Shown: piece after piece, positions 17,691-26,409 of the stretch
How the letters are laid out: each line of letters opens with the position of its first letter
Numbering within the stretch: the first letter of the stretch is position 1
Translations under genes and position numbers: made by a program
Notes under the pieces: generated by a model
Database searches by the model: none
Seen by the model: only the letters and a program-made list of their open reading frames with translations
Told to the model about the DNA's origin: nothing
Assembly: GCF_004337445.1 (NCBI RefSeq)
Contig: NZ_SJZB01000045.1
Coordinates: 1-64,000 of the forward strand
Origin: Parasulfuritortus cantonensis
Lineage (GTDB): Bacteria > Pseudomonadota > Gammaproteobacteria > Burkholderiales > Thiobacillaceae
Length of the DNA stretch: 64,000 bases
Reading direction: 5' to 3'

Positions 17691-18857
17691 ATGACCGCAT
17701 CCGCGATGCTTTACCTCCCCGACATCCGAACCGCCGACGTCGAGCCCGTGCTGGCCCGCTGGCGTGCCGACCGCCCCGGCATGGGCGTCCTGGCCCTGGT
17801 GCCGGAAGCGGAACGGGCCGCCGTGCCGGTGCTGCAACGGGCTTGCACGGACGCCGGGGTGGCGCTGGCCGGGGGCGTGTTCCCGGCCCTGGTCGAGTCC
17901 GGCGAGTTCGTCACCCAGGGGACCTGGCTGCTGCGCCTGGACCACATGCCCTACGTCGCGCTGTACCCGGACCTGCCGCACGACGAACGCCTGCCCGGGG
18001 TCCTCGACGCCATGGTGGCGGACCTGCTGGGCAAGCTGGGCGACGGCCCCGACACCACGCTGTTCATGCTCTTCGACGGCATGGTGCCGAACATCGGCAG
18101 CATCCTGGACGAGCTCTACCTGCGCCTGTCCAACCGGGTCCACTACATGGGCGTCAACGCCGGCAGCGAGACCTTCCAGCCCATGCCCTGCCTGTTCGAT
18201 CAGTCGCGCATCGCCCAGAACGGCCTTCTGGCCGTGCTCGTCGAGGCCCACCGCGGCGCCATCCTGGAACACGGCTACGAGGTGCCCGAGCAGACCATCA
18301 CGGCGACCTCGACCGAGGGCAACCGCATCCTGCAGATCGACTGGCGGCCGGCCTTCGACGTCTATCGCGAGCTGGCCGCCGAGCAGTACGGCGTCGAGGT
18401 CACCCGCGACAACTTCTACCAGCTCGGCGTCCATTTCCCGTTCGGCATCGTGCGCGCCAACGGCATCACCGTGGTACGCATCCCGGTCGCCCTGGAAGAG
18501 GACGGTTCCCTGTTCTGCGTCGGCGAGGTGCCGGCCAACGCCATGCTCGCCCTGCTGCGCGCCCCGGCCGTGGACTCCCGCCATACCCTGAAGACGGTCA
18601 CCCGCGGCCTGGCCGAACTGGACGGCAGCCTCGACGGCCGCGACCTGCTGTTGTTCTACTGCGCCGGCCGCCGCCTGCACCTGGGCCTGGACGCGGCGCG
18701 CGGCGAGCTGCGCGGACTGGCGGAACTGAGCCGGGCCGGTAGCCTGGCCGGCGCCCTCTCGCTGGGCGAGATCGGCAGCACCACGCAATGGGGCTATCCG
18801 CTGTTCCACAATGCGACCCTGGTGGCCAGCCTGTGGAACGCCAGCGCGCGGCCATGA
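17691..18857 (+). CDS. FIST domain sensory protein
   Basis: A 388-residue soluble protein with FIST N-terminal (about 30-220) and FIST C-terminal (about 225-365) character. Typical features are the VNAGSETFQP segment near 155-164, the EGYEV-like HGYEVPEQTITAT region and the C-terminal GDLGE/GEIGS-like SLGEIGS with final Tyr/His residues. FIST domains are predicted to bind small ligands such as amino acids and to feed signalling proteins. The stop codon overlaps the start of an HD-GYP protein (ATGA), which strongly suggests that the two form one sensory module. Ligand unknown. Confidence 0.85.
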   Translation: MTASAMLYLPDIRTADVEPVLARWRADRPGMGVLALVPEAERAAVPVLQRACTDAGVALAGGVFPALVESGEFVTQGTWLLRLDHMPYVALYPDLPHDERLPGVLDAMVADLLGKLGDGPDTTLFMLFDGMVPNIGSILDELYLRLSNRVHYMGVNAGSETFQPMPCLFDQSRIAQNGLLAVLVEAHRGAILEHGYEVPEQTITATSTEGNRILQIDWRPAFDVYRELAAEQYGVEVTRDNFYQLGVHFPFGIVRANGITVVRIPVALEEDGSLFCVGEVPANAMLALLRAPAVDSRHTLKTVTRGLAELDGSLDGRDLLLFYCAGRRLHLGLDAARGELRGLAELSRAGSLAGALSLGEIGSTTQWGYPLFHNATLVASLWNASARP

Positions 18858-20875
18858 ACCGGGAACACATCCTATCCGTCCTCTATGACATCGGCCTGGT
18901 GATCGGCGGCGAGGTCAGCATCAAGCCGCTCCTGACCAAGACCCTGCAGCGCCTGCTCTACCACACCTCGTTCCCGACCGGCCTGGTATTCCTGGACGTG
19001 CCGCCCGGCGACGGCGACACGGTGGTGGCGACGCCCGCCGTGGCGATCGGCGATTTCGGCTTCAGCGCCCTGGTCGGCCAGGCCCTGAGCCTGCCGGCGC
19101 CCCTGCTGCGCGGCGGCCCGGAGGTCTGCGAGGCGCCCGAACTGCTCGCCGCCCTGCCCGGTGCGACGCGCCATTACAACGTCTTCCTGCGCCTGCCCAT
19201 CGACCACTGCGGCGTCCTGCTCATGCTGGCGCCCCGGCAGCCGAGCACCCAGTTGCCCCTGACCGAGATATTCCGGCCGGTCATGGCCAACCTGGCCAAG
19301 GCCATCCTGCTCTGCCGGCACAACGACGCCTATACCGCCGGCCTGGTGGCGGAGCGGGACCTGGCCCAGCAGTCCCTGGCCGAGAGCGAGGTGCGCTTCC
19401 GCAGCATCACCACGGTGGCCCAGGACGCCATCGTCATGATCGACCGGGACGGCCGCATCGCCTACTGGAACCCGGCCGCCGAGCACATATTCGGCTACCG
19501 CGCCGACGAGGTGATGGGCCGCGACGCCCATGCCCTGATGACCCCGGAGCGCTACCGCGCCGCCTTCAAGGCCGGCTTCGAGCACTTCCTGGTCGACGGC
19601 ACCGGCCCGGTGGTCGGCAAGACCGTCGAGGTGGAGGGCCTGCGCAAGGACGGCAGCGAATTCCCCATCGAACTGTCCATCTCCGCGCTGCAGTTGCAGG
19701 GCCACTGGAACGCGGTCGGCCTGATGCGCGACATCACCGACCGGCGCGCCGCCGAACTCGCGCTGCACCGGGCCAACCGGGCCCTGAAGACCCTGAGCGG
19801 CTGCAACGGCATCCTGGTGCGCGCGCTCGACGAGACCCGGCTGTTGCACGACATCTGCGGCCTCATCGTCGAGGCCGGCGGCTACCGGGGTGCCTGCGTC
19901 GGCTATGCCGACACCGGCAGCGGCCTGCGCCAGGTGGCGCGCGCCGGCATGGCGCACGCCGACACGGAGGCCTTCGAGCGCACGCGGGCGGACAACTGCG
20001 GGGTGGCCGACTCGGCCCTGCGCGCCCTGCACAGCGGCCAGCCGCAGCTCGCCCAGGGCGCCGACGGCTCCGGCCCCGATGGCGGCATCGCCGCCAGCAT
20101 CGCCCTGCCGCTGCGCGACAACGGCGCCGCCTTCGGCGTCCTCAACGTCTATGCCGAGGTGCGCGACGCCTTCAGCACCGAGGAGATCGCCCTGCTCACC
20201 GAACTGGCCGACGACCTCGCCTTCGGCATCGTCACCCTGCGCACCCGCGCCGAGCGGGAGAGCCTCGAGGCCGCCCGGCGGGCCGGCAACGACCGCCTCA
20301 AGCGCGCCCTCCTGGGCACCATCCAGGCCCTGGCCATGACGGTGGAAAAGCGCGATCCGTACACCGCCGGACACCAGCAGAAGGTCGCCCGGCTGGCGGT
20401 GGCGATCGCCACCGAGCTGGGCTGGCCGCCCGACCAGATCGAGGGTGTCCGCCTGGGCGGCATGCTGCACGACATCGGCAAGATCTACGTGCCCTCCGAG
20501 ATACTGAGCCGGCCCGGCAAGCTCTCGGAACTGGAGTTCGGCCTCATCCGCAGCCATCCCGAGGTCGGCTACGAGATCCTCCAGGGCGTCGAGCTGCCCT
20601 GGCCGGTCGCCGAGATCATCCTGCAGCACCACGAACGCCTGGACGGCAAGGGCTATCCGCACGGCCTGACCGGCGACCGGATCATCCCGGAGGCGCGCCT
20701 GCTCGCCATCGCCGACGTGGTCGAGGCCATGGCCAGCCATCGGCCCTACCGGGCCGCCCTGGGCGTCGACAGCGCCCTCGAGGAGATCGTCCGCTGCCGC
20801 GGCAGCCAGTTCGATGCCGACATGGTGGACGGCTGCGTGCGGGTGTTCCGGGAGCGCGGCTTCCGCTTCGAATAG
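18854..20875 (+). CDS. PAS-GAF-HD-GYP cyclic-di-GMP phosphodiesterase
   Basis: A 673-residue protein. The N-terminal 1-170 region looks GAF-like and has no obvious membrane helix. A PAS domain follows at about 182-296 (MIDRDGRIAYWNPAAEHIFGY, given in part), then a GAF domain at about 312-470, and an HD-GYP domain from about 486 to the end. The metal motif HDIGK lies at His539-Asp540, with HHE and DGKGYP further on, so all HD-GYP catalytic residues appear present. It should hydrolyse cyclic-di-GMP. The start at 18854 overlaps the FIST gene stop; the FIST protein probably supplies the signal. Confidence 0.92.
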   Translation: MNREHILSVLYDIGLVIGGEVSIKPLLTKTLQRLLYHTSFPTGLVFLDVPPGDGDTVVATPAVAIGDFGFSALVGQALSLPAPLLRGGPEVCEAPELLAALPGATRHYNVFLRLPIDHCGVLLMLAPRQPSTQLPLTEIFRPVMANLAKAILLCRHNDAYTAGLVAERDLAQQSLAESEVRFRSITTVAQDAIVMIDRDGRIAYWNPAAEHIFGYRADEVMGRDAHALMTPERYRAAFKAGFEHFLVDGTGPVVGKTVEVEGLRKDGSEFPIELSISALQLQGHWNAVGLMRDITDRRAAELALHRANRALKTLSGCNGILVRALDETRLLHDICGLIVEAGGYRGACVGYADTGSGLRQVARAGMAHADTEAFERTRADNCGVADSALRALHSGQPQLAQGADGSGPDGGIAASIALPLRDNGAAFGVLNVYAEVRDAFSTEEIALLTELADDLAFGIVTLRTRAERESLEAARRAGNDRLKRALLGTIQALAMTVEKRDPYTAGHQQKVARLAVAIATELGWPPDQIEGVRLGGMLHDIGKIYVPSEILSRPGKLSELEFGLIRSHPEVGYEILQGVELPWPVAEIILQHHERLDGKGYPHGLTGDRIIPEARLLAIADVVEAMASHRPYRAALGVDSALEEIVRCRGSQFDADMVDGCVRVFRERGFRFE

Positions 20876-20909
20876 CCGGCGCCGGCGCAATGCCGCTATG
20901 CTGGCGGCG

Positions 20910-21413
20910 ATGCCCCGCCCCCTCACCGCCATGCTCTACGACCGCAGCGAACCCGCCCCCGGCAACGGCTACCAGGCCGGCCATGCCGAGTTGATCGCCC
21001 ACAGCCACCTGCACCTGCTCGGCCGCCCGCTCCTGGCCGAGGGCGCCGATCTCGGCGAGCGCCTCTATCGCGCCCCGTTCGTCGTCCTGGCCCACGACGC
21101 CGGCGCTGACCCGGTCTTCTTCTACGCCAACCTGACCGCCCAGCGCCTGTTCGAGCTGGCCTGGGCCGACTTCGTGCGCCTGCCGTCGCGCCATTCCGCC
21201 GAACCGGTCGCGCGCGAGGAACGCCAGCGCCTGCTCGACCGGGTGGCCGGCCAGGGCTACATCGACGACTACGCGGGGGTGCGTGTCTCGGCCACCGGAC
21301 GGCGCTTCCGGATCGCCGACGCGCGGGTCTGGAACCTGCTCGGCGCGGACGGCCGCGCGGTCGGCCAGGCCGCCGCGTTCAGCGACTGGCGCGCCCTGGC
21401 CGGAGCGGATTGA
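20910..21413 (+). CDS. MEKHLA domain protein
   Basis: A 167-residue protein, taking ATG 20910 (ATG 20898 is an in-frame alternative). It matches the MEKHLA domain pattern closely: LYRAPFVVLAHD, then FFYANLTAQRLFELAW, LPSRHSAEPVAREER, and a C-terminal half with YAGVRVSATGRRFRIADARVWNL. MEKHLA is a PAS-like sensory fold found free-standing in bacteria and at the end of plant HD-ZIP III regulators; its ligand is unknown. It follows the HD-GYP gene by 34 bp. Its last 35 bp overlap the convergent HPP gene. Confidence 0.85.
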   Translation: MPRPLTAMLYDRSEPAPGNGYQAGHAELIAHSHLHLLGRPLLAEGADLGERLYRAPFVVLAHDAGADPVFFYANLTAQRLFELAWADFVRLPSRHSAEPVAREERQRLLDRVAGQGYIDDYAGVRVSATGRRFRIADARVWNLLGADGRAVGQAAAFSDWRALAGAD

Positions 21414-22116
21414 CCGGCGCCGGGCGGGCCCCGGTGGCCAGGGCGTAGATGCGCAGCAGGTCCTCCTCGCTGACGTCCACGAAGGTATCCAGCTGGCTCA
21501 GGGCGTAGACGAAATCCTCGTGCCGGATGCCGCCGTCGCCCGTGGCCGCGGGGCCCGGCGCGCGGCTGCGCAGCTGGGCCGGGTAGCGGCGCCACGGGAA
21601 CGGCGTGTTGAACAGGAAGGCGATCGCCAGGACGATCAGGGCGTTCGCCGCCACCGGCGTGAGGACGTACTGGAAGCCCAGGCCGGTCACCGCCGGGCCG
21701 CCGATCACCGCCACCAGGGCGGTCGCCCCGCCGGGCGGGTGGATACAGCGCAGGTAGTGCATGGCGCCGATGGCCAGGCCGACGGCGAGCGCCGCGGCCA
21801 GCATCGGCGGACCGATCAGTTTGGCGCAGACGACCCCGACCAGGGCCGAGACGACGTGCCCGCCGAGCACCGGCCACGGCTGCGACAGCGGCCCGTGCGG
21901 CACGGCGAACAGCAGCACGGCGCTGGCGCCCATCGAGGCGACCACCGGAACCAGGGCGTCGGCCTCGACGTACAGGTGGCCGGCGGCGAACAGCGCCAGC
22001 ATCGAGAGTGCCCCGCCGAGCAGGGAGAGCAGGCGTTCGCCGTGGCCGACCGGGCTGAACTCGAGCCCGGCCAGGCGCCCGAGCGCCGCCCAGTCGATGC
22101 CCGCGCGCCGCTTCAA
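21379..22116 (-). CDS. HPP family integral membrane protein
   Basis: A 245-residue protein with five or six hydrophobic segments and the defining motif CIHPPGGATAL near residues 128-138. The C-terminal part after about 190 is soluble and acidic (EDFVYALSQLDTFVDVSEEDLL). Some HPP proteins (plastid and cyanobacterial) transport nitrite; most bacterial ones are uncharacterised. The start codon overlaps the stop of the DsrC-like gene (ATGA), so the two are co-expressed. The end overlaps the MEKHLA gene by 35 bp on the opposite strand. Confidence 0.85.
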   Translation of the reverse strand: MKRRAGIDWAALGRLAGLEFSPVGHGERLLSLLGGALSMLALFAAGHLYVEADALVPVVASMGASAVLLFAVPHGPLSQPWPVLGGHVVSALVGVVCAKLIGPPMLAAALAVGLAIGAMHYLRCIHPPGGATALVAVIGGPAVTGLGFQYVLTPVAANALIVLAIAFLFNTPFPWRRYPAQLRSRAPGPAATGDGGIRHEDFVYALSQLDTFVDVSEEDLLRIYALATGARPAPVNPLRPGRASR

Positions 22117-22451
22117 CCCGTGCTCCAGGCGCGCGGCCGCATCATGCCGGCGATCTTGCAGGCCTGCTTGACGTAGCCGTATGGAAACACCCGGAACAGG
22201 CTGTCCTTGGCCGCCTGGCGGCCGAGGCCGTGCGCCTGCGCCAGGTGTTCGAGCACGTGGCGCACGTCGGGTGCGACGCGGTGCTCCTGCCAGTAGGCGC
22301 GCATGAAGTCGACGATCGACCAGGCGAGCGCATCCAGGACGAGCCCCTCCTCGGCGGCCAGCCCGCGTGCCAGGTCCCGGTCCCAGGCCTCCGGGTCGAT
22401 CAGATAGCCTTCGCCGTCGCGTTCGGCGGCGAGTGTCAGCATGGTGTCCAT
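22113..22451 (-). CDS. DsrC/TusE family sulfur-carrier-like protein lacking the C-terminal Cys
   Basis: A 112-residue protein. The family core is plain: DGEGYLIDPEAWD near residues 12-24, then a helical region, FPYGYVKQACKIAG and a short tail. Canonical DsrC has two reactive cysteines eleven residues apart at the C-terminus. Here the upstream one (in QACKIAG) is kept, but the position eleven residues later is Trp and the tail ends STG. It can therefore not form the usual trisulfide or act as a classic TusE, and may be a regulatory or divergent member. It overlaps the HPP gene start and diverges from a LysR gene. Confidence 0.8.
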   Translation of the reverse strand: MDTMLTLAAERDGEGYLIDPEAWDRDLARGLAAEEGLVLDALAWSIVDFMRAYWQEHRVAPDVRHVLEHLAQAHGLGRQAAKDSLFRVFPYGYVKQACKIAGMMRPRAWSTG

Positions 22452-22515
22452 GTCGGCTCCCAGTGATTCAGGTGACGATGGCGACACGGTATTGGCCGAG
22501 GTTATATTTATCAAA

Positions 22516-22551
22516 CGATATTATTTGCACAATAATATCGATGGCATCGAT
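22516..22551. promoter_or_regulatory. Dyads in the promoter of the LysR gene
   Basis: CGATATTATT and AATAATATCG form a perfect 10-bp inverted repeat with a 5-bp spacer (22516-22540). ATCGAT-ggc-ATCGAT overlaps it at 22537-22551. The AT-rich pocket lies between the DsrC-like gene and the divergent LysR gene, the normal place for an autoregulatory LysR site. Confidence 0.6.
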
Positions 22552-22565
22552 ATAAAATCCCTCCC

Positions 22566-23414
22566 ATGGACATCGACCAGGCCCGTACCTTTCTCGCCAT
22601 CGCCGCCACCGGCAGCTTCGTCGAAGCGGCGCAACGCCTGCACCTGACCCAGTCGACCATCAGTGCCCGCATCCAGCGTCTGGAGGAGGAGTTGGGTGCG
22701 CGGCTGTTCGTGCGCAACCGCGCCGGCGCGGTGATGACCACCGCCGGCCGGCGCTTCGACGAATACGCCAAGCGCCTGCTGGTGACCGCGGAACAGGCGC
22801 GCCACCACGTCGGCCTGCCCAGCCGCTACCGCGCCACCCTGCGGGTCGGCGGGCGCATCGCCTTGTGGGAGAGCTTCCTGCCCGCCTGGGTGGGCTGGAT
22901 CCGCGCCCGCGACGCCGAGGTCGCCGTGCGCGCCGGCATCGGCTTCGAAGCCGACCTGATGCGCGACCTGATCGAAGGCACGCTCGACGTCGGCTTGATG
23001 TACACGCCCAGCCACAGCCCCGGCCTGGTGGTCGAGCAGATGTTCGACGAGACCCTGATGCTGGTGAGCAGCCGGCCGGGCGACGGCGGACCGGGCGACG
23101 ACTACATCTACGTCCAGTGGGGCACCGCGTTCGAGATCCAGCACACCCAGAGCTACCCCGACCTGGAGCCGCCGCCCCAGGTGGTCAACATCGGCTGGCT
23201 GGCCATCCAGCTCATCCTGAGCAACGGCGGCAGCGCCTACATCCCCGCCCGCATGGCCAAGCCGATGCTGGCGGCGGGACGCCTGTACGCCGTCGCCGGG
23301 GCGCCCCGCTACGCCCTGCCGGCCTACGCGGTGTATCCCAAGGAGACCGACAACCCGGCCGTGGCCCAGGCGCTGGAAGGGCTGCGCGAGCTGAGCCGCG
23401 GCGTCGGCACCTGA
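22566..23414 (+). CDS. LysR-family regulator (HdfR-like)
   Basis: A 282-residue LysR-type regulator with an N-terminal winged helix (residues 1-60, including LHLTQSTISARIQRLEEELG) and a substrate-binding domain whose RVGGRIALWESFLPAW opening resembles the HdfR group. It diverges from the DsrC-like/HPP pair across an AT-rich intergenic stretch with two clear dyads, so that pair is its most likely target. The effector is unknown. Confidence 0.85.
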   Translation: MDIDQARTFLAIAATGSFVEAAQRLHLTQSTISARIQRLEEELGARLFVRNRAGAVMTTAGRRFDEYAKRLLVTAEQARHHVGLPSRYRATLRVGGRIALWESFLPAWVGWIRARDAEVAVRAGIGFEADLMRDLIEGTLDVGLMYTPSHSPGLVVEQMFDETLMLVSSRPGDGGPGDDYIYVQWGTAFEIQHTQSYPDLEPPPQVVNIGWLAIQLILSNGGSAYIPARMAKPMLAAGRLYAVAGAPRYALPAYAVYPKETDNPAVAQALEGLRELSRGVGT

Positions 23415-23522
23415 GGGCCGGCTTTGGCGCAGAATGGGGTGGACGACTGAACGGGCAGGGGGACGACATGAGCGACTTGCAACCCGGCCGGGGGCCGGCC
23501 GGCGCGGAGGCCGGCTAGCACC

Positions 23523-24179
23523 ATGTGCGGACGCTTCGCCCTCAAGGCCGACCCGGGCCTGCTCAAGGCCTATTTCGGACTCGACGAGACGGTCGAGTTC
23601 GGGCCGCGCTACAACATCCCACCCGGCACCGACATCCCGGTCATCCGCCATTCGCCCGCCGGCACGCGCGTCCTCCACCTGCTGCGCTGGGGCCTGGTGC
23701 CGCACTGGGCCGACGACCCCGGCATCGGCGCCCGGCTGAACAACGCGCGCGGCGAAAGCGTCGCCGAAAAGCCGGCCTTCCGGGATGCCTTCAGGCGCCG
23801 GCGCTGCCTGATCCCGGCCGACGGCTTCTACGAGTGGAAGACGGAGGGCAAGACCAAGCTGCCCTACTACTTCAGCCTCAAATCCGGCGAACCGCTGGCC
23901 ATGGCCGGCCTATGGGAGAGCTGGAGGGGCCCGGACGGGGAGATCCTGCGCACCTGCTGCATCATCACGACCGGGCCCAACGCCGTCATGGCGCCCGTCC
24001 ACGACCGCATGCCGGTCATCGTCGCGCGTCCGGACTGGCAGGCCTGGCTGGCGGCGCCGGCCGCGCAGGTCGCCGGCCTGGTCCGGCCGTTCGACCCGGA
24101 GCCGATGCAGGCCTGGCCGGTCGGCCGGCGGGTGAGCCGGAGCGTGGACGACGATCCCGGTCTGCTCGAGCCGGTCTAG
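23523..24179 (+). CDS. SOS response-associated peptidase, YedK/HMCES family
   Basis: A 218-residue protein with the invariant start MCGRFAL, in which Cys2 becomes the N-terminal nucleophile that cross-links to abasic sites. RYNIPPGT, the catalytic Glu in PADGFYEWK and the His in VHDRMPVIV are all present. YedK/HMCES shields abasic sites in single-stranded DNA through a thiazolidine link. The length is normal. It stands alone between a LysR gene and the convergent cation transporter gene. Confidence 0.93.
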   Translation: MCGRFALKADPGLLKAYFGLDETVEFGPRYNIPPGTDIPVIRHSPAGTRVLHLLRWGLVPHWADDPGIGARLNNARGESVAEKPAFRDAFRRRRCLIPADGFYEWKTEGKTKLPYYFSLKSGEPLAMAGLWESWRGPDGEILRTCCIITTGPNAVMAPVHDRMPVIVARPDWQAWLAAPAAQVAGLVRPFDPEPMQAWPVGRRVSRSVDDDPGLLEPV

Positions 24180-24204
24180 GGCCGGGCAACGGGACGCCGG
24201 CCGG

Positions 24205-25089
24205 CTAGCGCAGGCGCAGGATCCGGACCGCGCCGGCGAGGACCATGGCCCCGATCGCGAAGCCGACGAGCCAGTCCGGCAGCGCGCTGCCGGTCCAGGC
24301 GACGAGCGCGCCGGCGAGGATGACGCCGAGGTTCGCCAGTACGTCGTTCGCCGAGAAGATGTAGCTGGCCCGCATGTGGACACCCCGGCCCCGGTGCGGC
24401 GCGATCAGGAACAGGCAGGCGACGTTCGCCGCCAGGGCGAGCAGGGAGACGCCGATCATCGCCAGTTCCTCGGGCGCCGCCCCGACGATGGCCCGGTGTC
24501 CGGTCTCGGCGAGGGCGCCGACGGCGAGCAGCAATTGCAGCAACCCGGCGCTCCGCGCCGCCGCCAGCTTGTGCCCGGCATCGCGGCCGACCGCGTAGAG
24601 GGCGACGCCGTAGACGGCCGCGTCGGCGAACATGTCGGCGGCATCGGCGATCAGCCCGGCCGATCCCGCCAACCAGCCGGACACCGCCTCGACGCCGAAC
24701 ATCAGCGCGTTGATGGCCAGCAGCAGCCACAGTACCCGGGCCTCCGCCGAATCGCCGGCCGCCGGGCTCGGCTCGTCCGCCGCCTGCGGCTGCGACTCCT
24801 GCAGTTCGGCGCCGAACCCCAGGGGGACCAGTCGCTCGAGCACGCGCCCAACCTCGCCGGCGTGGCCGACCACGAGCGTCCGGCCCGGGATGTCGAACTC
24901 CAGGTATCGGATCGGCAGCCCGGACAGGGTCAAGCGGATCATCTGCTCCTCGGACGGGCAATCCATGCCCGGAATCCGGAAACGGGACCGGAACCACGGT
25001 CCTGCGGCCGGCTCGGCTCTGCCGGCCGGCACCGCCAATTGCACCGAGGCGCAACCGCTAGCGCACGAACAGCCCTTTTCTGTGCTCAT
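24205..25089 (-). CDS. Cation diffusion facilitator-like transporter with N-terminal HMA-like domain
   Basis: A 294-residue protein. A Cys-rich start (MSTEKGCSCASGCAS) leads to an HMA-like domain at about 35-100 with GMDCPSEE, which keeps only one of the two Cys of a normal GMxCxxC metal site. The membrane part (about 115-294) has six helices. The second helix region SAGLIADAADMFADA carries the D-xxx-D metal motif of CDF proteins, and the fifth has SANDVLANLG. The usual C-terminal cytoplasmic CDF domain is missing. Probably a metal exporter; the metal is unknown. ATG 25089 was chosen over an upstream Met. Confidence 0.8.
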   Translation of the reverse strand: MSTEKGCSCASGCASVQLAVPAGRAEPAAGPWFRSRFRIPGMDCPSEEQMIRLTLSGLPIRYLEFDIPGRTLVVGHAGEVGRVLERLVPLGFGAELQESQPQAADEPSPAAGDSAEARVLWLLLAINALMFGVEAVSGWLAGSAGLIADAADMFADAAVYGVALYAVGRDAGHKLAAARSAGLLQLLLAVGALAETGHRAIVGAAPEELAMIGVSLLALAANVACLFLIAPHRGRGVHMRASYIFSANDVLANLGVILAGALVAWTGSALPDWLVGFAIGAMVLAGAVRILRLR

Positions 25090-25231
25090 CTCCACCCGCG
25101 TACCGAGGCAACCGATCAGCGGCCATTCTCGCACCGTCGGCCCGCGCCGGTACCGGCTGGCCGGAATTTGGCGGGCCGCGTCAGCCCGGCAGGGAGCGGA
25201 CCACCGAGGCGAGGAGGCGCGCGCCGGCGGA

Positions 25232-25780
25232 TCATGGCGTCAGGGCCGCGACGATCGTCGCCAGGGCCTGCAGGGCCGGCTCCGGCGTGGCGTCGTACTG
25301 GGCGCGGACGATGGCACCGTCGACCGCCACGGCCAACGTCCCGGCCAGGTTGGCCCGCTCGCTCGTCGCCGGCAGCAGATCCGCGATGACCGCCGTCATG
25401 TCCTCCTTGTGGCGCCGCGCGATCGCCACCACCTCGGGCTGGTCGCGGGCCAGTTCGCCGACCGCGTTGATGAACGCGCAGCCGCGGAAGTCCGCGCTCC
25501 GGAACCACTCGGCCAGGGCCGGCACCAGCGCATGGGCATGGCCGCCATGACGCCCGAGCGCGTCCCGGAACCAGGCGAGCCAGCGCTGATGCCGGTAGTC
25601 CAGGAAGGCGCGGATCAGGTCGCCCTTGCTCGGGAAGTGGCGGTAGAAGGTCACCTTGGTCACCCCGGACTCGGCGATGACGCGGTCGATGCCGGTGGCC
25701 CGGATGCCCTGCCGGTAGAAGAGGTCGTGTGCGGTGAGGAGGATGCGCTCCCTGGCCGGCGGCTTGGCGGTCGAGTCCAT
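25232..25780 (-). CDS. TetR-family repressor
   Basis: A 182-residue protein, taking ATG 25780 with GGAG just before it (ATG 25789 is possible). The N-terminal helix-turn-helix is clear: ILLTAHDLFYRQGIRATGID, then VTKVTFYRHFPSKGDL. The C-terminal ligand domain contains ADFRGCAFINAV, found in a group of TetR regulators of redox and xenobiotic genes. It is divergent from a DUF1348 gene, and two almost identical palindromic operators fill the gap, so it very probably represses both itself and that gene. Confidence 0.9.
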   Translation of the reverse strand: MDSTAKPPARERILLTAHDLFYRQGIRATGIDRVIAESGVTKVTFYRHFPSKGDLIRAFLDYRHQRWLAWFRDALGRHGGHAHALVPALAEWFRSADFRGCAFINAVGELARDQPEVVAIARRHKEDMTAVIADLLPATSERANLAGTLAVAVDGAIVRAQYDATPEPALQALATIVAALTP

Positions 25781-25789
25781 GGGCTCCAT

Positions 25790-25844
25790 TGTAGACAGAC
25801 CTGTCTACATCGGATAGCCTTTCATGTAGACAACTCTGTCTACA
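25790..25844. promoter_or_regulatory. Tandem TetR operators
   Basis: Two palindromes, TGTAGACAG-ac-CTGTCTACA at 25790-25809 and TGTAGACA-actc-TGTCTACA at 25825-25844, are centred 35 bp apart in the divergent promoter region. The first abuts the upstream start of the tetR-like gene. Confidence 0.85.
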
Positions 25845-25859
25845 TAAAAGGAGAACAGC

Positions 25860-26327
25860 ATGGAAACCAAGCCGCCCGTCCCACCCTTCGATCTGGAATC
25901 GGCCACCCTCAAGGTCCGGCTCGCCGAGGACGCCTGGAACTCGCGCGACCCCGGACGGGTGGCGGGCGTGTACACGCAGGACACGGTCTGGCGCAACCGG
26001 GTCGAGTTCCCGGTCGGGCGCGCGCAGGTGCGCGAGTTCCTTGAGCGGAAATGGGCCCGGGAACAGGATTACCGTCTGATCAAGGAACTGTGGGGCTTCC
26101 GCAACCACCGCATGGCGGTCCGGTTCGCCTATGAATGGCACGACGACACCGGCCAGTGGTATCGCTCGTATGGCAACGAGCTCTGGGAATTCAACGCCGA
26201 CGGCCTGATGCAGCGCCGCCTGGCCAGCATCAACGACCTGGCCATCGAGGCGACGGAGCGGAAGTTCCATTGGCCGCTCGGCCGCCGTCCGGACGACCAC
26301 CCCGGCCTGAGCGAACTCGGCCTCTGA
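25860..26327 (+). CDS. DUF1348 / NTF2-like protein
   Basis: A 155-residue protein of the nuclear-transport-factor-2 fold. DUF1348 features are [27 protein letters not shown] (read in parts), FLERKWARE, the middle [23 protein letters not shown] and the end [14 protein letters not shown]. The ribosome site AAAGGAG precedes the ATG. Members of this family are small stress- or xenobiotic-linked proteins without a proven activity. Divergent TetR and tandem operators suggest inducible expression. Confidence 0.88.
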   Translation: METKPPVPPFDLESATLKVRLAEDAWNSRDPGRVAGVYTQDTVWRNRVEFPVGRAQVREFLERKWAREQDYRLIKELWGFRNHRMAVRFAYEWHDDTGQWYRSYGNELWEFNADGLMQRRLASINDLAIEATERKFHWPLGRRPDDHPGLSELGL

Positions 26328-26359
26328 AGCGCGGGCCGCCGGGCGGACGGCGGCAAAGA

Positions 26360-26385
26360 AAAAGCCCCGCCGAAGCGGGGCTTTT
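26360..26385. terminator. Bidirectional terminator between DUF1348 gene and cbbM
   Basis: AAAAGCCCCGC-cgaa-GCGGGGCTTTT is a perfect 11-bp stem with a tetraloop and T-runs on both strands, between two convergent genes. Confidence 0.93.
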
Positions 26386-26409
26386 CCGGATCGCGGCGGA
26401 ACGTGCGGA

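Noticed and set aside
23468-23518. 16-codon ORF before the YedK gene
   Set aside because: It is Gly/Ala/Pro-rich, has no recognisable features and is short enough to occur by chance.
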